64,000 nucleotides of DNA. Source: Aminipila sp032051575 (GTDB lineage Bacteria > Bacillota > Clostridia > Peptostreptococcales > Anaerovoracaceae). Of the stretch, positions 35,708 through 43,047 are shown in pieces (position 1 is the stretch's first letter; the number at the start of each line of letters is the position of its first letter). The notes beneath the pieces were generated by a model that saw only the letters and a program-made list of their open reading frames with translations, did not search any database and was not told where the DNA came from. The stretch covers positions 310,001-374,000 of the forward strand of contig NZ_DAMBYD010000003.1 in assembly GCF_032051575.1 (NCBI RefSeq). The letters run 5' to 3'. The position numbers and the translations under genes were made by a program.

Positions 35708-36382
35708 TCACTCCTCTACCTCAAACCGATACCCCATTTTTATCACCGTCTTAATATAACCCGCACACTCCCCCATCGCTTTCCTCAGTTTTTTCACATG
35801 GGTATCTACAACCCGGTCCTCTCCTGTAAAATCGTAACCCCAAAGCTGATATAGCAGTTGGTTTCTTGTAACAATACAGTTTTTATTTCTTATAAAATAC
35901 AGCAACAGTTGATACTCTAAATTTGCTAACTGAATGTCTTTTCCACAAACCTCCACTCGTCTGCTTTTTGGATAAATGACTATTTTTCCTGCTTGCAGCT
36001 TTTCACTGAGTCCGTCCCCATCGGCCCTTTTTATCAGCGCTATACACTTTGCGTAAAGCACGGCAAGAGAAAACGGCTTTGTCACATAATCATCCGCTCC
36101 TAGTTCATAACCATAAAGCTTATCATCCTCATCGCTCTTTGCTGTAAGAAACACAATAGGCACTTCCGACTCTCTTCTTATTTCTCTGCAAACAGAGAAG
36201 CCATCAAGTTTAGGCATCATAATGTCCAGTAAAATCAGATCAAATTTTTGATCGCTGAGAAGCTCCAATGCCTTTTCCCCATTACTTGCACATACCAAAC
36301 TGCTGCCTTTCGCAATAAAATAGTCGCGTACAATACCCTGCATTTTCTTCTGATCTTCCACCATTAATATTCTGTAAGCCAT
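35708..36382 (-). CDS. OmpR-family response regulator
   Basis: A 224-residue regulator with receiver motifs MVEDQKK, LILLDIMMPKLDGFS and DDYVTKPFSL, and a C-terminal winged helix (LEYQLLLYFIRNKNCIVTRNQLL...VDTHVKKLRKAMG) ending with the usual GYRFEVEE. Partner of the kinase encoded directly downstream. A bidirectional hairpin at 36475-36499 separates it from the EFR1 gene. Confidence 0.93.
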   Translation of the reverse strand: MAYRILMVEDQKKMQGIVRDYFIAKGSSLVCASNGEKALELLSDQKFDLILLDIMMPKLDGFSVCREIRRESEVPIVFLTAKSDEDDKLYGYELGADDYVTKPFSLAVLYAKCIALIKRADGDGLSEKLQAGKIVIYPKSRRVEVCGKDIQLANLEYQLLLYFIRNKNCIVTRNQLLYQLWGYDFTGEDRVVDTHVKKLRKAMGECAGYIKTVIKMGYRFEVEE

Positions 36383-36474
36383 CCTAAGAACCTCCTTCGT
36401 ATTTATCTTATTATAGCAATATGTCTTCTCTATGTCCTATCAAACTATTTTTATATTTTTAGGTCATAAAAAAA

Positions 36475-36506
36475 AGAGAACAGGCAAACCCTATTCTCTG
36501 TTTTTT
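36475..36506. terminator. Terminator hairpin between EFR1 and the two-component operon
   Basis: Stem AGAGAACAGG/CCCTATTCTCT flanked by A and T runs, usable on either strand. Nearly the same hairpin occurs again at 49420-49454. Confidence 0.75.
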
Positions 36507-36507
36507 T

Positions 36508-36560
36508 GTATCATTTGCCCAATTTAGATGCAAGTTTGGTTATGCTCATAATCAGATGGA
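36508..36560 (-). repeat. Shared 3'-UTR motif, copy 1
   Basis: On the minus strand the consensus GCATCTAAAyTrrrCAAATG, then AyACAA, lies between the EFR1 stop codon and its terminator. Similar sequences occupy the same position after the genes at 39013 and 39861. Copies 1 and 2 agree at about 80% over roughly 50 nt by eye. Confidence 0.6.
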
Positions 36561-36605
36561 TAAATGCAACCCCGTTATGAAGTTGCCATGCACATTTCAA
36601 TGCTT

Positions 36606-37406
36606 TCAAATTATGTGTGAGGGATATTGCTTCCTGTCTAAAGCCAAATCTGATACTGTGACATGCGGATTGTGATATTTTTTTCTTTCCCGCGTATATT
36701 TGGGGAAATTGATTGCCTGTTTTGGACAGAAAGAGACACAGGCCATGCACTGGCTGCATTGATGGAGAAAAGTTGGTTTGCCATTTTCAAAACTGATATT
36801 ATGGCAGGGGCAGACCTTGGCGCACAAGCCGCAGGAAATGCAATCATCCCAGACAGAAAAGTATTTGTCATTTGACGGGCAATGATCAATAAACTTCTGC
36901 ATCTTCCGGGGTGCAAGCCATCGTGTCATCGCGTTGGCGTGAGGATAATTTCGCCGCTTCTTTTCAACAATCTCCTGTGCAATAGAAGCAAGCTGTACTT
37001 CTGTTTTGGGAACGCGCTTTTCAGGATCAGGAAACGGTGGATACATAGCCACATAATTGGCAACACTGTACACTTTCTCTCCATAGGAAAGTGTGCAATG
37101 CTTTTCTTGCAGTAGTTCCGCCAGCTTATCCTGACAGCCTCCGTTGATCATCCCTGGTGTGGAGACCGCGAAAATGTACGCCTTCGGGTTAAGCTCTACC
37201 CGCTCTACAAAATGGATTGCATACTCTGGCATCGTCCAGTGATACACCGGGAAAACAAAACCGATCCTTTCAGCGTCCTCTGACGGAACATCCTTTGGGT
37301 CACATCGCATGGAGATGATTTCTGTCTCACCTAGGCGCTCGGCAATGACTTGTGCGGCGCGAAGGCTGTTTCCTGTCCCTGTAAAATAGTAGATCATATT
37401 TTTCAT
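36606..37406 (-). CDS. EFR1-family flavodoxin-ferredoxin fusion
   Basis: A 266-residue redox protein. The N-terminal flavodoxin-like domain has the phosphate loop YFTGTGNSLRAAQVIAERL and VFPVYHWTMP. The C-terminal part carries two [4Fe-4S] clusters (CISCGLCAKVCPC and CSQCMACVSFCPKQA). The EFR1 family is widespread in anaerobes and probably shuttles low-potential electrons; no specific partner is visible. It diverges from a TetR-type regulator 147 bp away, which may control it. Confidence 0.9.
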   Translation of the reverse strand: MKNMIYYFTGTGNSLRAAQVIAERLGETEIISMRCDPKDVPSEDAERIGFVFPVYHWTMPEYAIHFVERVELNPKAYIFAVSTPGMINGGCQDKLAELLQEKHCTLSYGEKVYSVANYVAMYPPFPDPEKRVPKTEVQLASIAQEIVEKKRRNYPHANAMTRWLAPRKMQKFIDHCPSNDKYFSVWDDCISCGLCAKVCPCHNISFENGKPTFLHQCSQCMACVSFCPKQAINFPKYTRERKKYHNPHVTVSDLALDRKQYPSHII

Positions 37407-37553
37407 AATGTTACCTCACAATTTCAAAACAATTCCAGATGTCACACTTGTAACAGTTTGATATTTTTATTATAATGAGCCTATAATAATAATTCAAGAT
37501 TTCAGAGGCAAGTGCCACATCTGGTCATTTTTGCGACATTTGAAGGAGTCAAC

Positions 37554-38102
37554 ATGAAAGATACACAAAATCCAATTGCTTTACGTTCCAGGGAATGGTT
37601 GACAAATGCTCTTTTGGAGCTGATGAAAAACAAACCGTTTCGGGAAATCAGTATTTCAGAGATTGCTGAAAAAGCAGATTTGTCCCGTAGAACTTTTTAT
37701 CGTTCTTTTTCTTCGAAAGTGATTTGCTTTCATCTGGAGACAATTTGGCGTACAGGAGCACTACAGCTTTCCGCTGACAAAGATCACAGCTATTTTCATA
37801 CGATTCGTTGGTATCTGGAGCTTTGGTATGAGCATAAGGAACTGGCCCTTTTGCTTTACCGCAACGATTTGATGTCGCTGTTATTGCAAGAGTACAACCA
37901 TCTTTTTCATGAAGTATACCTAATGCGGAAAAGCAATTATCCTTTGGCTAGGCAATCAGAAGCAATGAAATATGCTCTTTCCTACAGTGTAGGTGGACTT
38001 TTGAATATCCTTTGGCAATGGGCAAGCGAAGGGATGCAGAAATCACCTGAAGAAGTTGCTAATCTACTGATGGTTGCCATTCAGCTGCCTGATCGGGAGT
38101 AA
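37554..38102 (+). CDS. TetR-family transcriptional regulator
   Basis: A 182-residue repressor-type protein. The N-terminal helix-turn-helix is ISEIAEKADLSRRTFYRSF. The C-terminal ligand domain has the Trp/Leu-rich pattern of the TetR_C_7 group (WYLELWYEHKELALLLYRND). An open frame extends 14 codons upstream, but the ATG at 37554 has GAAGGAG five bases before it and starts MKDTQNP, so I use it. Divergent from the EFR1 gene. Confidence 0.88.
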   Translation: MKDTQNPIALRSREWLTNALLELMKNKPFREISISEIAEKADLSRRTFYRSFSSKVICFHLETIWRTGALQLSADKDHSYFHTIRWYLELWYEHKELALLLYRNDLMSLLLQEYNHLFHEVYLMRKSNYPLARQSEAMKYALSYSVGGLLNILWQWASEGMQKSPEEVANLLMVAIQLPDRE

Positions 38103-38186
38103 CTCCTAAATTACAAATTCAAGTGTGTCAAATAAAATTTTTATGTGGAGACGGAAAGGAAACTGTCATGATATATAAAATATAAT

Positions 38187-38315
38187 AACCAACAAAGAAT
38201 CAAAGAATCTTTTGGATGGATGAGTCCTATTGAATATCGGCTCACTCTCCAAGCAGCATAAAGAATAGCGTAGCAGATAAAAACTACTACGCTAAAAGTC
38301 TAACTAATAGGGGTC
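38187..38315 (+). mobile_element. Remnant of the right end of an IS3-family element
   Basis: The frame from 38187 to 38263 encodes NNQQRIKESFGWMSPIEYRL and a stop, the C terminus of an IS3/IS150-type OrfB transposase (family ending NxxRxxxxxGxxSPxxYR). About 50 bp further, AGTCTAACTAATAGGGGTCA (38296-38315) has the TGACCCC-type terminal inverted repeat of such elements. A GCGTAG/CTACGC hairpin lies between. The rest of the element is gone. The remaining gap up to 38406 shows nothing else. Confidence 0.8.
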
Positions 38316-38406
38316 ACCTCATTTCGACGTGTCTTTTATAAATACAAATTTACGCTGTTTCGTCGAAATAAGCCACCTCTTGAAAAGTGCTTATATTGTG
38401 TTTGCA

Positions 38407-38851
38407 TTATTCAATTGCATTAAATATTTTCGAGATAACTTCACTATTCTCATCATCTTCTACAATTAATGCCAAATTTCCATTTACTTCTACAGGGAAT
38501 GATCCAAATCCCTCCATGTAAAGACTTTTATTTTCCGCAGCATCTTTTATTGTGTCACTGTCTTTGTCAAACCTATATAGCTCAGCCTTATCGCTTTCGA
38601 ACTTATATTTATATCCTTCTATTGCTCCAAGCATTTCAGCCGCCATCGTAACCTTCTCATATTCCAGTCCCTCATCTTCTAAGCCCTTTTCAAACTGCTC
38701 AAACGCAGTTAGCTTTTGTTCACTTGATGTCGTTATCTCTGCATCAGCATCTTGCTTGCCGCATCCCTTCACTCCAATAATTAATATCAAAGCCACTAAT
38801 ACAGTTGTTGGTAGCACCAAAAGTGTCAGTACTTGGCTACAAATAAGCTAC
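38407..38851 (-). pseudogene. Lipoprotein gene with 5' end replaced by a piece of RND-pump sequence
   Basis: The readable part has a hydrophobic segment and lipobox-like VLVALILIIGVKGC, then about 115 residues of acidic, probably extracytoplasmic protein that I do not recognise. There is no ATG with ribosome binding site. Upstream of the hydrophobic segment, 38807-38848 is nearly identical (one missing base) to 43115-43157, inside the 3' end of the RND pump gene, and in frame it would read VLTLLVLPT as the pump does. The start of this gene was therefore lost in a recombination event. Confidence 0.7.
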
Positions 38852-38862
38852 AATCTCTTTAT

Positions 38863-38921
38863 TTTACCAAACTACCTCCTCCACGCTCGTGCCCTTTCAG
38901 GTTCGATTCCCTCTTTCATTC
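38863..38921 (+). repeat. tRNA-associated 141-bp repeat, partial copy C (right end)
   Basis: This segment matches the last roughly 50-60 bp of the repeats at 49266-49406 and 54045-54185, from TTTACCAAACT through GTGCCCTTTC to GTTCGATTCCCT and, as in copy B, CTTTCATTC beyond. It ends in the same T-arm-like sequence and is followed by an AAAGCCACC/GGATGTCTTT hairpin. Confidence 0.8.
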
Positions 38922-38961
38922 CAAAAATATAAAGCCACCCTCTCGGATGTCTTTTTATTTT

Positions 38962-39012
38962 TGTGTCATTTGCTCAATTTAGATGCATGTTCTGATTATG
39001 CTAATAATCTGA
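38962..39012 (-). repeat. Shared 3'-UTR motif, copy 2
   Basis: Same GCATCTAAA...CAAATGACACA motif as at 36508-36560, directly after the stop codon of the XRE-type gene and before its hairpin. Confidence 0.6.
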
Positions 39013-39588
39013 CTATGAAAATATACAGAACATGATTATTGCAACTACAATCGTTAATAAACCCGTACCTATTGCTAACAGAAGTTGCTGATATGGTCGT
39101 TTCCCATACTCACGGCTTTTTTCAATTTGGTTTAAATTTTTATTGTTATCAAATGCAAGAATTTCTTTGTAAGTCTGAATATCAAACCTCTTTTTCTGTT
39201 TTTCAACCCGAAATGCATAATACATTGTAACAACGGCAATGAGAACCCAAATTCCCAGACCCACATATCCGCCGATTATTGCAAGAGGAACTAATAATAA
39301 AATCTCGCTTAACAGAAGCACGGTGAAAATGGTGCCGTCACGCTTAAAACCTGCAATATCTTCTGTCTTAATTTTTTCTTTCATTTCTTCAAGATCTCCT
39401 TTTATTAGTGTGTCAAGAGAGACATCGAAAAGAGAACTTAATAGTACTAAGCTTTTCAAATCAGGATAATTTTTATCATTTTCCCAATTCGAAATCGTTT
39501 GACGGGATACAAATATCTTTTCAGCTAATTTATCTTGTGAAAGCTCCCTTTCGGCTCTATATTTCTTTATTTGTTTTCCAATTTCCAT
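39013..39588 (-). CDS. XRE-family regulator with C-terminal membrane segments
   Basis: A 191-residue protein with an N-terminal Cro/C1-type helix-turn-helix (LSQDKLAEKIFVSRQTISNWEND, shown to residue 38) and the follow-on PDLKSLVLLSSLFDVSLD typical of this class. Two membrane hairpins (about 87-125 and 168-190) flank a charged stretch. Membrane-tethered XRE regulators of this kind are common in Clostridia and often sit near bacteriocin or stress genes; the signal is unknown. The ribosome binding site AGGAGGG precedes the ATG. Confidence 0.88.
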   Translation of the reverse strand: MEIGKQIKKYRAERELSQDKLAEKIFVSRQTISNWENDKNYPDLKSLVLLSSLFDVSLDTLIKGDLEEMKEKIKTEDIAGFKRDGTIFTVLLLSEILLLVPLAIIGGYVGLGIWVLIAVVTMYYAFRVEKQKKRFDIQTYKEILAFDNNKNLNQIEKSREYGKRPYQQLLLAIGTGLLTIVVAIIMFCIFS

Positions 39589-39770
39589 AAGATGCCCTCC
39601 TGTATCTTTAGTCTATAATATCAAACAAATTTTCGCCATCAAAGGTATTTGATAATGCCACTAATTTGCATGTCAAAAGCGTTTTACACTCCTTAAATAC
39701 CCGTATGTCGGTATTCTTATAATTATAAATAATTTGAACTGAGTATACCATAAAAAGTAAAATAATAAAA

Positions 39771-39797
39771 GGACTCAAACCGTGATGGTTCGAGTCC
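39771..39797 (-). terminator. Terminator after the CPBP protease gene, with T-arm-like sequence
   Basis: Stem GGACTC/GAGTCC with inner ACC/GGT, followed by TTTTATTATTTT on the minus strand. The plus strand reads GGTTCGAGTCCTC, like a tRNA T arm. The shared 3'-UTR motif (copy 3) lies at 39819-39846, between it and the gene. Confidence 0.7.
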
Positions 39798-39860
39798 TCT
39801 TATTATCATTATAAATTGTGTCATTTGTTTAGTTTAGATGCAGGCTGCTACGAGAAAATC

Positions 39861-40619
39861 TTATTTCTGTTCCAGTAGCCCATTTTCTTGCTGGTGCCCG
39901 CCTTTTTTACACAACGACATCTTATTTCCAACCGTTATTAACAATATCACAGCTAAAACGATAAACGGAAGGCCGCCGAAAATGCCGAGCCAAGGATAGC
40001 CCCAATATGTGGTTCCGTAATTGTGACCCATCACGATAATGGGCAAGTGCCAGATGCCCCATATTGCCCCTGTAATGATTAACGCGGCCCTGTCAGATAA
40101 AAACATGCGCAGTTTGGGGAGCAGATACCCTCTCCAGCCAAGCTCTTCACCCATGGTCGGAATGATATTTACAATCGGTCCTAATACAACAAAAATTAGA
40201 ACCTGAACAATCAGCAGATTGGATGCGGCAATCCCCTGGTTGCTGCTTGAAGCTAACATCTCTTTTAAAGCTATAAGCTCTGGGTCAAACGAGCCGGGGA
40301 AAATCAGGAAATAAAGTGCACCGCTCAAAAGCAGCAAGACTGTCGGGCCAAAGTACACAAGCAGATAGTCTTTCGCATGCCCCTTGAAGTGAGGGCGCAG
40401 ATACATATTCCCAAATCCTTCTTTTGTGATAAGCCGTATTAATACGCTACTCAGAGCTGGGGCAAACATCGCTGACGCAATGATTGCCACTGATACACCG
40501 GTTCCGTACGGCAGCCCGCAGATTGGTACCAATAAAAACACAATCCAGGCGATGACGATTGTAAGCGTGACAAACATAATAAGCCGTTTCTTTGCTGCCA
40601 ATTTTTCCTGTTCCATCAT
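39861..40619 (-). CDS. CPBP-family intramembrane metalloprotease
   Basis: A 252-residue polytopic membrane protein (about seven hydrophobic segments) with the CPBP/Abi motifs GEELGWRGYLLP (Glu-Glu...Arg) and the downstream His motifs WGIWHLPIIVMGHN. This family includes CAAX-type endopeptidases and bacteriocin self-immunity proteins. It overlaps the 3' end of the XRE-TPR regulator gene by 4 bp, so the two are coupled and the regulator probably controls it. Confidence 0.9.
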   Translation of the reverse strand: MMEQEKLAAKKRLIMFVTLTIVIAWIVFLLVPICGLPYGTGVSVAIIASAMFAPALSSVLIRLITKEGFGNMYLRPHFKGHAKDYLLVYFGPTVLLLLSGALYFLIFPGSFDPELIALKEMLASSSNQGIAASNLLIVQVLIFVVLGPIVNIIPTMGEELGWRGYLLPKLRMFLSDRAALIITGAIWGIWHLPIIVMGHNYGTTYWGYPWLGIFGGLPFIVLAVILLITVGNKMSLCKKGGHQQENGLLEQK

Positions 40620-41770
40620 AACAATCCCTTCTTATCGATATTATTTGAAGTTATTTTGAAATTATTTTGAAGTTTTTCAGTGATATTCTGAAAGCTCTGT
40701 TCATCTGAGAGAACGGAGAAAATCGGATTATTCACGATTACATCAGACATGCTTTTCCTGATCGTTTTTTCATCCCGGGGAAGATCCGTTCCCAGATCGA
40801 GCTTATCCAGCCAGCCTTCTAGATGGTCAAAAAAAGCGTCGCCATGCAAGTGCAGGGGATAAATATCACTTGTTACGATCTCAGTGTACTTTTGCAACAT
40901 CTCAAGCGCCTTATCATGATTTTTCTGCGCAATATATCCCTGCGCGGCGGAAATATACAAATTGACCAAAACGCCGGGATGCAGATGCCTCATGTCAAAC
41001 GATTCCGCTACGACAAGTGAGCGCCGCAGCACCTCGTCAAACTTGGAGGGAACATCCGCGCATAGCATAAGGTAAGCTGGGAAGAAATTGAACAGGACGA
41101 CTATATTCTGAAAAATTCCAACCTGCAAAACAGATTTTGCCTCATCGGCGCGCCCCGTCATTTGATAGGCGGAAGCCAAAAGTGATTCGGGGGGAAGTGC
41201 AGGCGCGACTGTTCCGTTCAGTAGTTCCAGCACGGCATTGGGATCATTGGAAATAAGGTTGCATAAAGCCTCCATATACAAAGCCATTCTGGTAATCGAT
41301 ACATCGTCGCATTCCACTCTGACCCGGATAAAGAGAGCCTTGGCTTCCTCGATCATAGGCGCAGATTTTTTTGGGTCCTTCAGCAATTCTATATGATTGA
41401 TAATTAGTGTCCCCATTTGCAGCAGCAATGGAAAGCAGGAATAGTATTTTTTTATTATCTTTCGGCAGTTTCCCATGACCTCGTCAAACGGTTTTGACGT
41501 AAAATCCGCCGACAGGTTTCGGTACAGTTTACGAATGTCCTCTTTTGTCATCTGCGGCTTATAATCCATCAATTGGTCAATGCTGATGTTAAAGTACGCA
41601 GCCAGTTGCGGAAGAAAGGTAATATCGGGATAGCTTTGCTCTGTTTCCCATTTGGAAACGGATGCCTTAGATACTCCAATGTAATTTGCAAGCTCATCTT
41701 GGGTAATGCCCATTTCCTTGCGCTTATTTACAAGAACTTTCGCCATATTTATTTCTTTCATATTAATCAC
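40616..41770 (-). CDS. XRE-family regulator with TPR-like domain
   Basis: A 384-residue protein. The N-terminal helix-turn-helix is GITQDELANYIGVSKASVSKWE (residues 20-41 region), then FLPQLAAYFNISIDQLMDY. The remaining 290 residues are helical repeats of the TPR type seen in Rgg/PlcR-like peptide-responsive regulators. It is coupled to the CPBP protease gene, as is often seen for bacteriocin-immunity or quorum-type units. No peptide pheromone gene is visible nearby. Confidence 0.88.
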   Translation of the reverse strand: MINMKEINMAKVLVNKRKEMGITQDELANYIGVSKASVSKWETEQSYPDITFLPQLAAYFNISIDQLMDYKPQMTKEDIRKLYRNLSADFTSKPFDEVMGNCRKIIKKYYSCFPLLLQMGTLIINHIELLKDPKKSAPMIEEAKALFIRVRVECDDVSITRMALYMEALCNLISNDPNAVLELLNGTVAPALPPESLLASAYQMTGRADEAKSVLQVGIFQNIVVLFNFFPAYLMLCADVPSKFDEVLRRSLVVAESFDMRHLHPGVLVNLYISAAQGYIAQKNHDKALEMLQKYTEIVTSDIYPLHLHGDAFFDHLEGWLDKLDLGTDLPRDEKTIRKSMSDVIVNNPIFSVLSDEQSFQNITEKLQNNFKITSNNIDKKGLL

Positions 41771-42218
41771 CTCTGATTACATATTAGTGAATAGCTCGAA
41801 GAAAATCAATGGATTTGTGGTAGATAAAAGTTGAATAAATCAACCTATGCGATACTTCTGACTGATATTATCTCGCATTAGCTGGGGTAAATAGTACAGC
41901 AGATAAACTCAACTTACATTATATAAAAAAGCAACATGAAGGTTTGACATAGCGGGAGGAGGAGCAAGGATGGCCCTGGCATAATACTGCAAAGAATTAT
42001 AGAATCAATTAAGTTCCATTTACCATTTCGAACACCCACTCTTCTCTGAATAAACGTAAATTGGATTAATTACTAATTTTATTGCCAAAATATGGCCTAT
42101 TGCAAACTTCCTAATAAAGTAAATCTATAATTGCTATATGGTTGAGTATAATTTAAAAATCTAATTTTGAAATAATAAAAGCCTTGAAACCTGCATTACA
42201 GCTAAGTTTCAAGGCGAT
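41771..42218. other. Long gap with no supported gene
   Basis: AT-rich and stop-dense in all frames. The only clear structure is a hairpin at 42181-42215 (GCCTTGAAAC/GTTTCAAGGC), which on the minus strand is followed by TTTTATTATTTC and is a terminator for whatever precedes it, here the tRNA-Thr 3' fragment and the lipoprotein gene. A GGGAGGAGGAG sequence near 41960 leads only to a 4-codon frame. Confidence 0.6.
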
Positions 42219-42263
42219 GGAGCTGGTGAAGGGAATCGAACCCCCAACCGTGGATTGTTGGTA
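42219..42263 (-). repeat. tRNA-Thr 3'-end fragment, copy 1
   Basis: On the minus strand this reads as the T arm and acceptor 3' half of tRNA-Thr (GGTTGGGGGTTCGATTCCC, then TTCACCAGCTCC), identical to the intact gene at 54238-54312 up to the end of the T arm. The D and anticodon arms are missing. A terminator follows. The same fragment in the same setting occurs at 49458-49500. Confidence 0.85.
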
Positions 42264-42335
42264 AGGGTATCAGAAATTTTTATAATAATTTATAAACCGT
42301 AATTTAACTTCTCCGTGAGCTACAAATAAGAACAA

Positions 42336-42770
42336 TCAATTTGCTTCTCTATCATTCATCACATTAACAATGCTACTTTCATACCTTGCTACCGTTCCAC
42401 TAATAAGTTCTACCCCTAAATGCCCACTGAAGCTTTCGTCTGGTACATTCCATATATATTCCGCCGAAGTATTTTCTGCGCCAAAACCTTTCTCACCAGT
42501 GCTATCATTGTCATATGCCGACATTACACCAATCAACTCTCTTTGACTAAAAGTCTCTGTTCCTGTCGGGGTAAGATAAAAGAAGATGTAATCGACCTCT
42601 CCTTCGAACTGTACATGAATCCTAGTAGTGGCCTGTAGATTAATCCAACCATTATCATCTACAATTTCAACATTATTATCGTCCTTCAACACAACATCAA
42701 TAACATTTGGGACTTTTTCCACTGTTCCTTCTTTATTTGTGCATCCAGACATAGTAATAATCATTACCAT
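42336..42770 (-). CDS. Putative lipoprotein, 5'-truncated duplicate of the gene at 49531
   Basis: Encodes 144 residues nearly identical to the protein at 49531-50007 (about 95% by eye): lipobox MSGC, then KEGTVEKVPNVIDVVLKD and a small beta-rich domain with VDYIFFYLTPTGTETFSQ. Here homology stops at about 42773, within the signal peptide. The first roughly 14 residues (MKSREKIELFCLLT in the other copy) are replaced by unrelated sequence and the ribosome binding site is lost. It may still start at the internal ATG but is probably silent. Function unknown. Confidence 0.7.
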   Translation of the reverse strand: MVMIITMSGCTNKEGTVEKVPNVIDVVLKDDNNVEIVDDNGWINLQATTRIHVQFEGEVDYIFFYLTPTGTETFSQRELIGVMSAYDNDSTGEKGFGAENTSAEYIWNVPDESFSGHLGVELISGTVARYESSIVNVMNDREAN

Positions 42771-42772
42771 CT

Positions 42773-42993
42773 AACCATGGAGTATAATCATAATAATAAT
42801 GCAGCATATGTAAATAATCGTACCCATTATCTGCGAATTTTTCTGTTCCCCATTGTGACACAGTGCCACCGTCCCATCCTCCAACTTCATAATAACCTTC
42901 TGTGCCGCTTAGATATCTCGGAAAGAAAAGAAAACTTGCGCTTTGAATACCTGTTGAACCTAAAAACGTAGCTAAAATGGCTGGTGTTAACAA
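42773..42993 (-). pseudogene. C-terminal fragment resembling a SpoIID/LytB-domain protein
   Basis: The frame has GGWDGGTVSQWGTEKFADNG and then YDYLHMLHYYYDYTPW, like the SpoIID signature (GHGVGMSQWGA...A..GY.Y..IL.YYY). An in-frame stop lies just upstream of the first usable codon. At the 3' end it runs directly into the truncated lipoprotein sequence at about 42773. Both ends are therefore broken, and this is a fragment joined by recombination. Confidence 0.5.
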
Positions 42994-43047
42994 ATTTCTT
43001 CGTATTTACTACGCTAGAGTAATGGAAGCTTACAACTAATTTTTCAT

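Noticed and set aside
36511..36759. 82-codon minus-strand ORF downstream of and overlapping EFR1
   Set aside because: It overlaps the EFR1 gene out of frame and has no start signal.
42733..42993. Genuine 86-residue protein-coding gene
   Set aside because: The frame joins a SpoIID-like fragment to lipoprotein signal sequence and has an in-frame stop directly upstream without a start signal.
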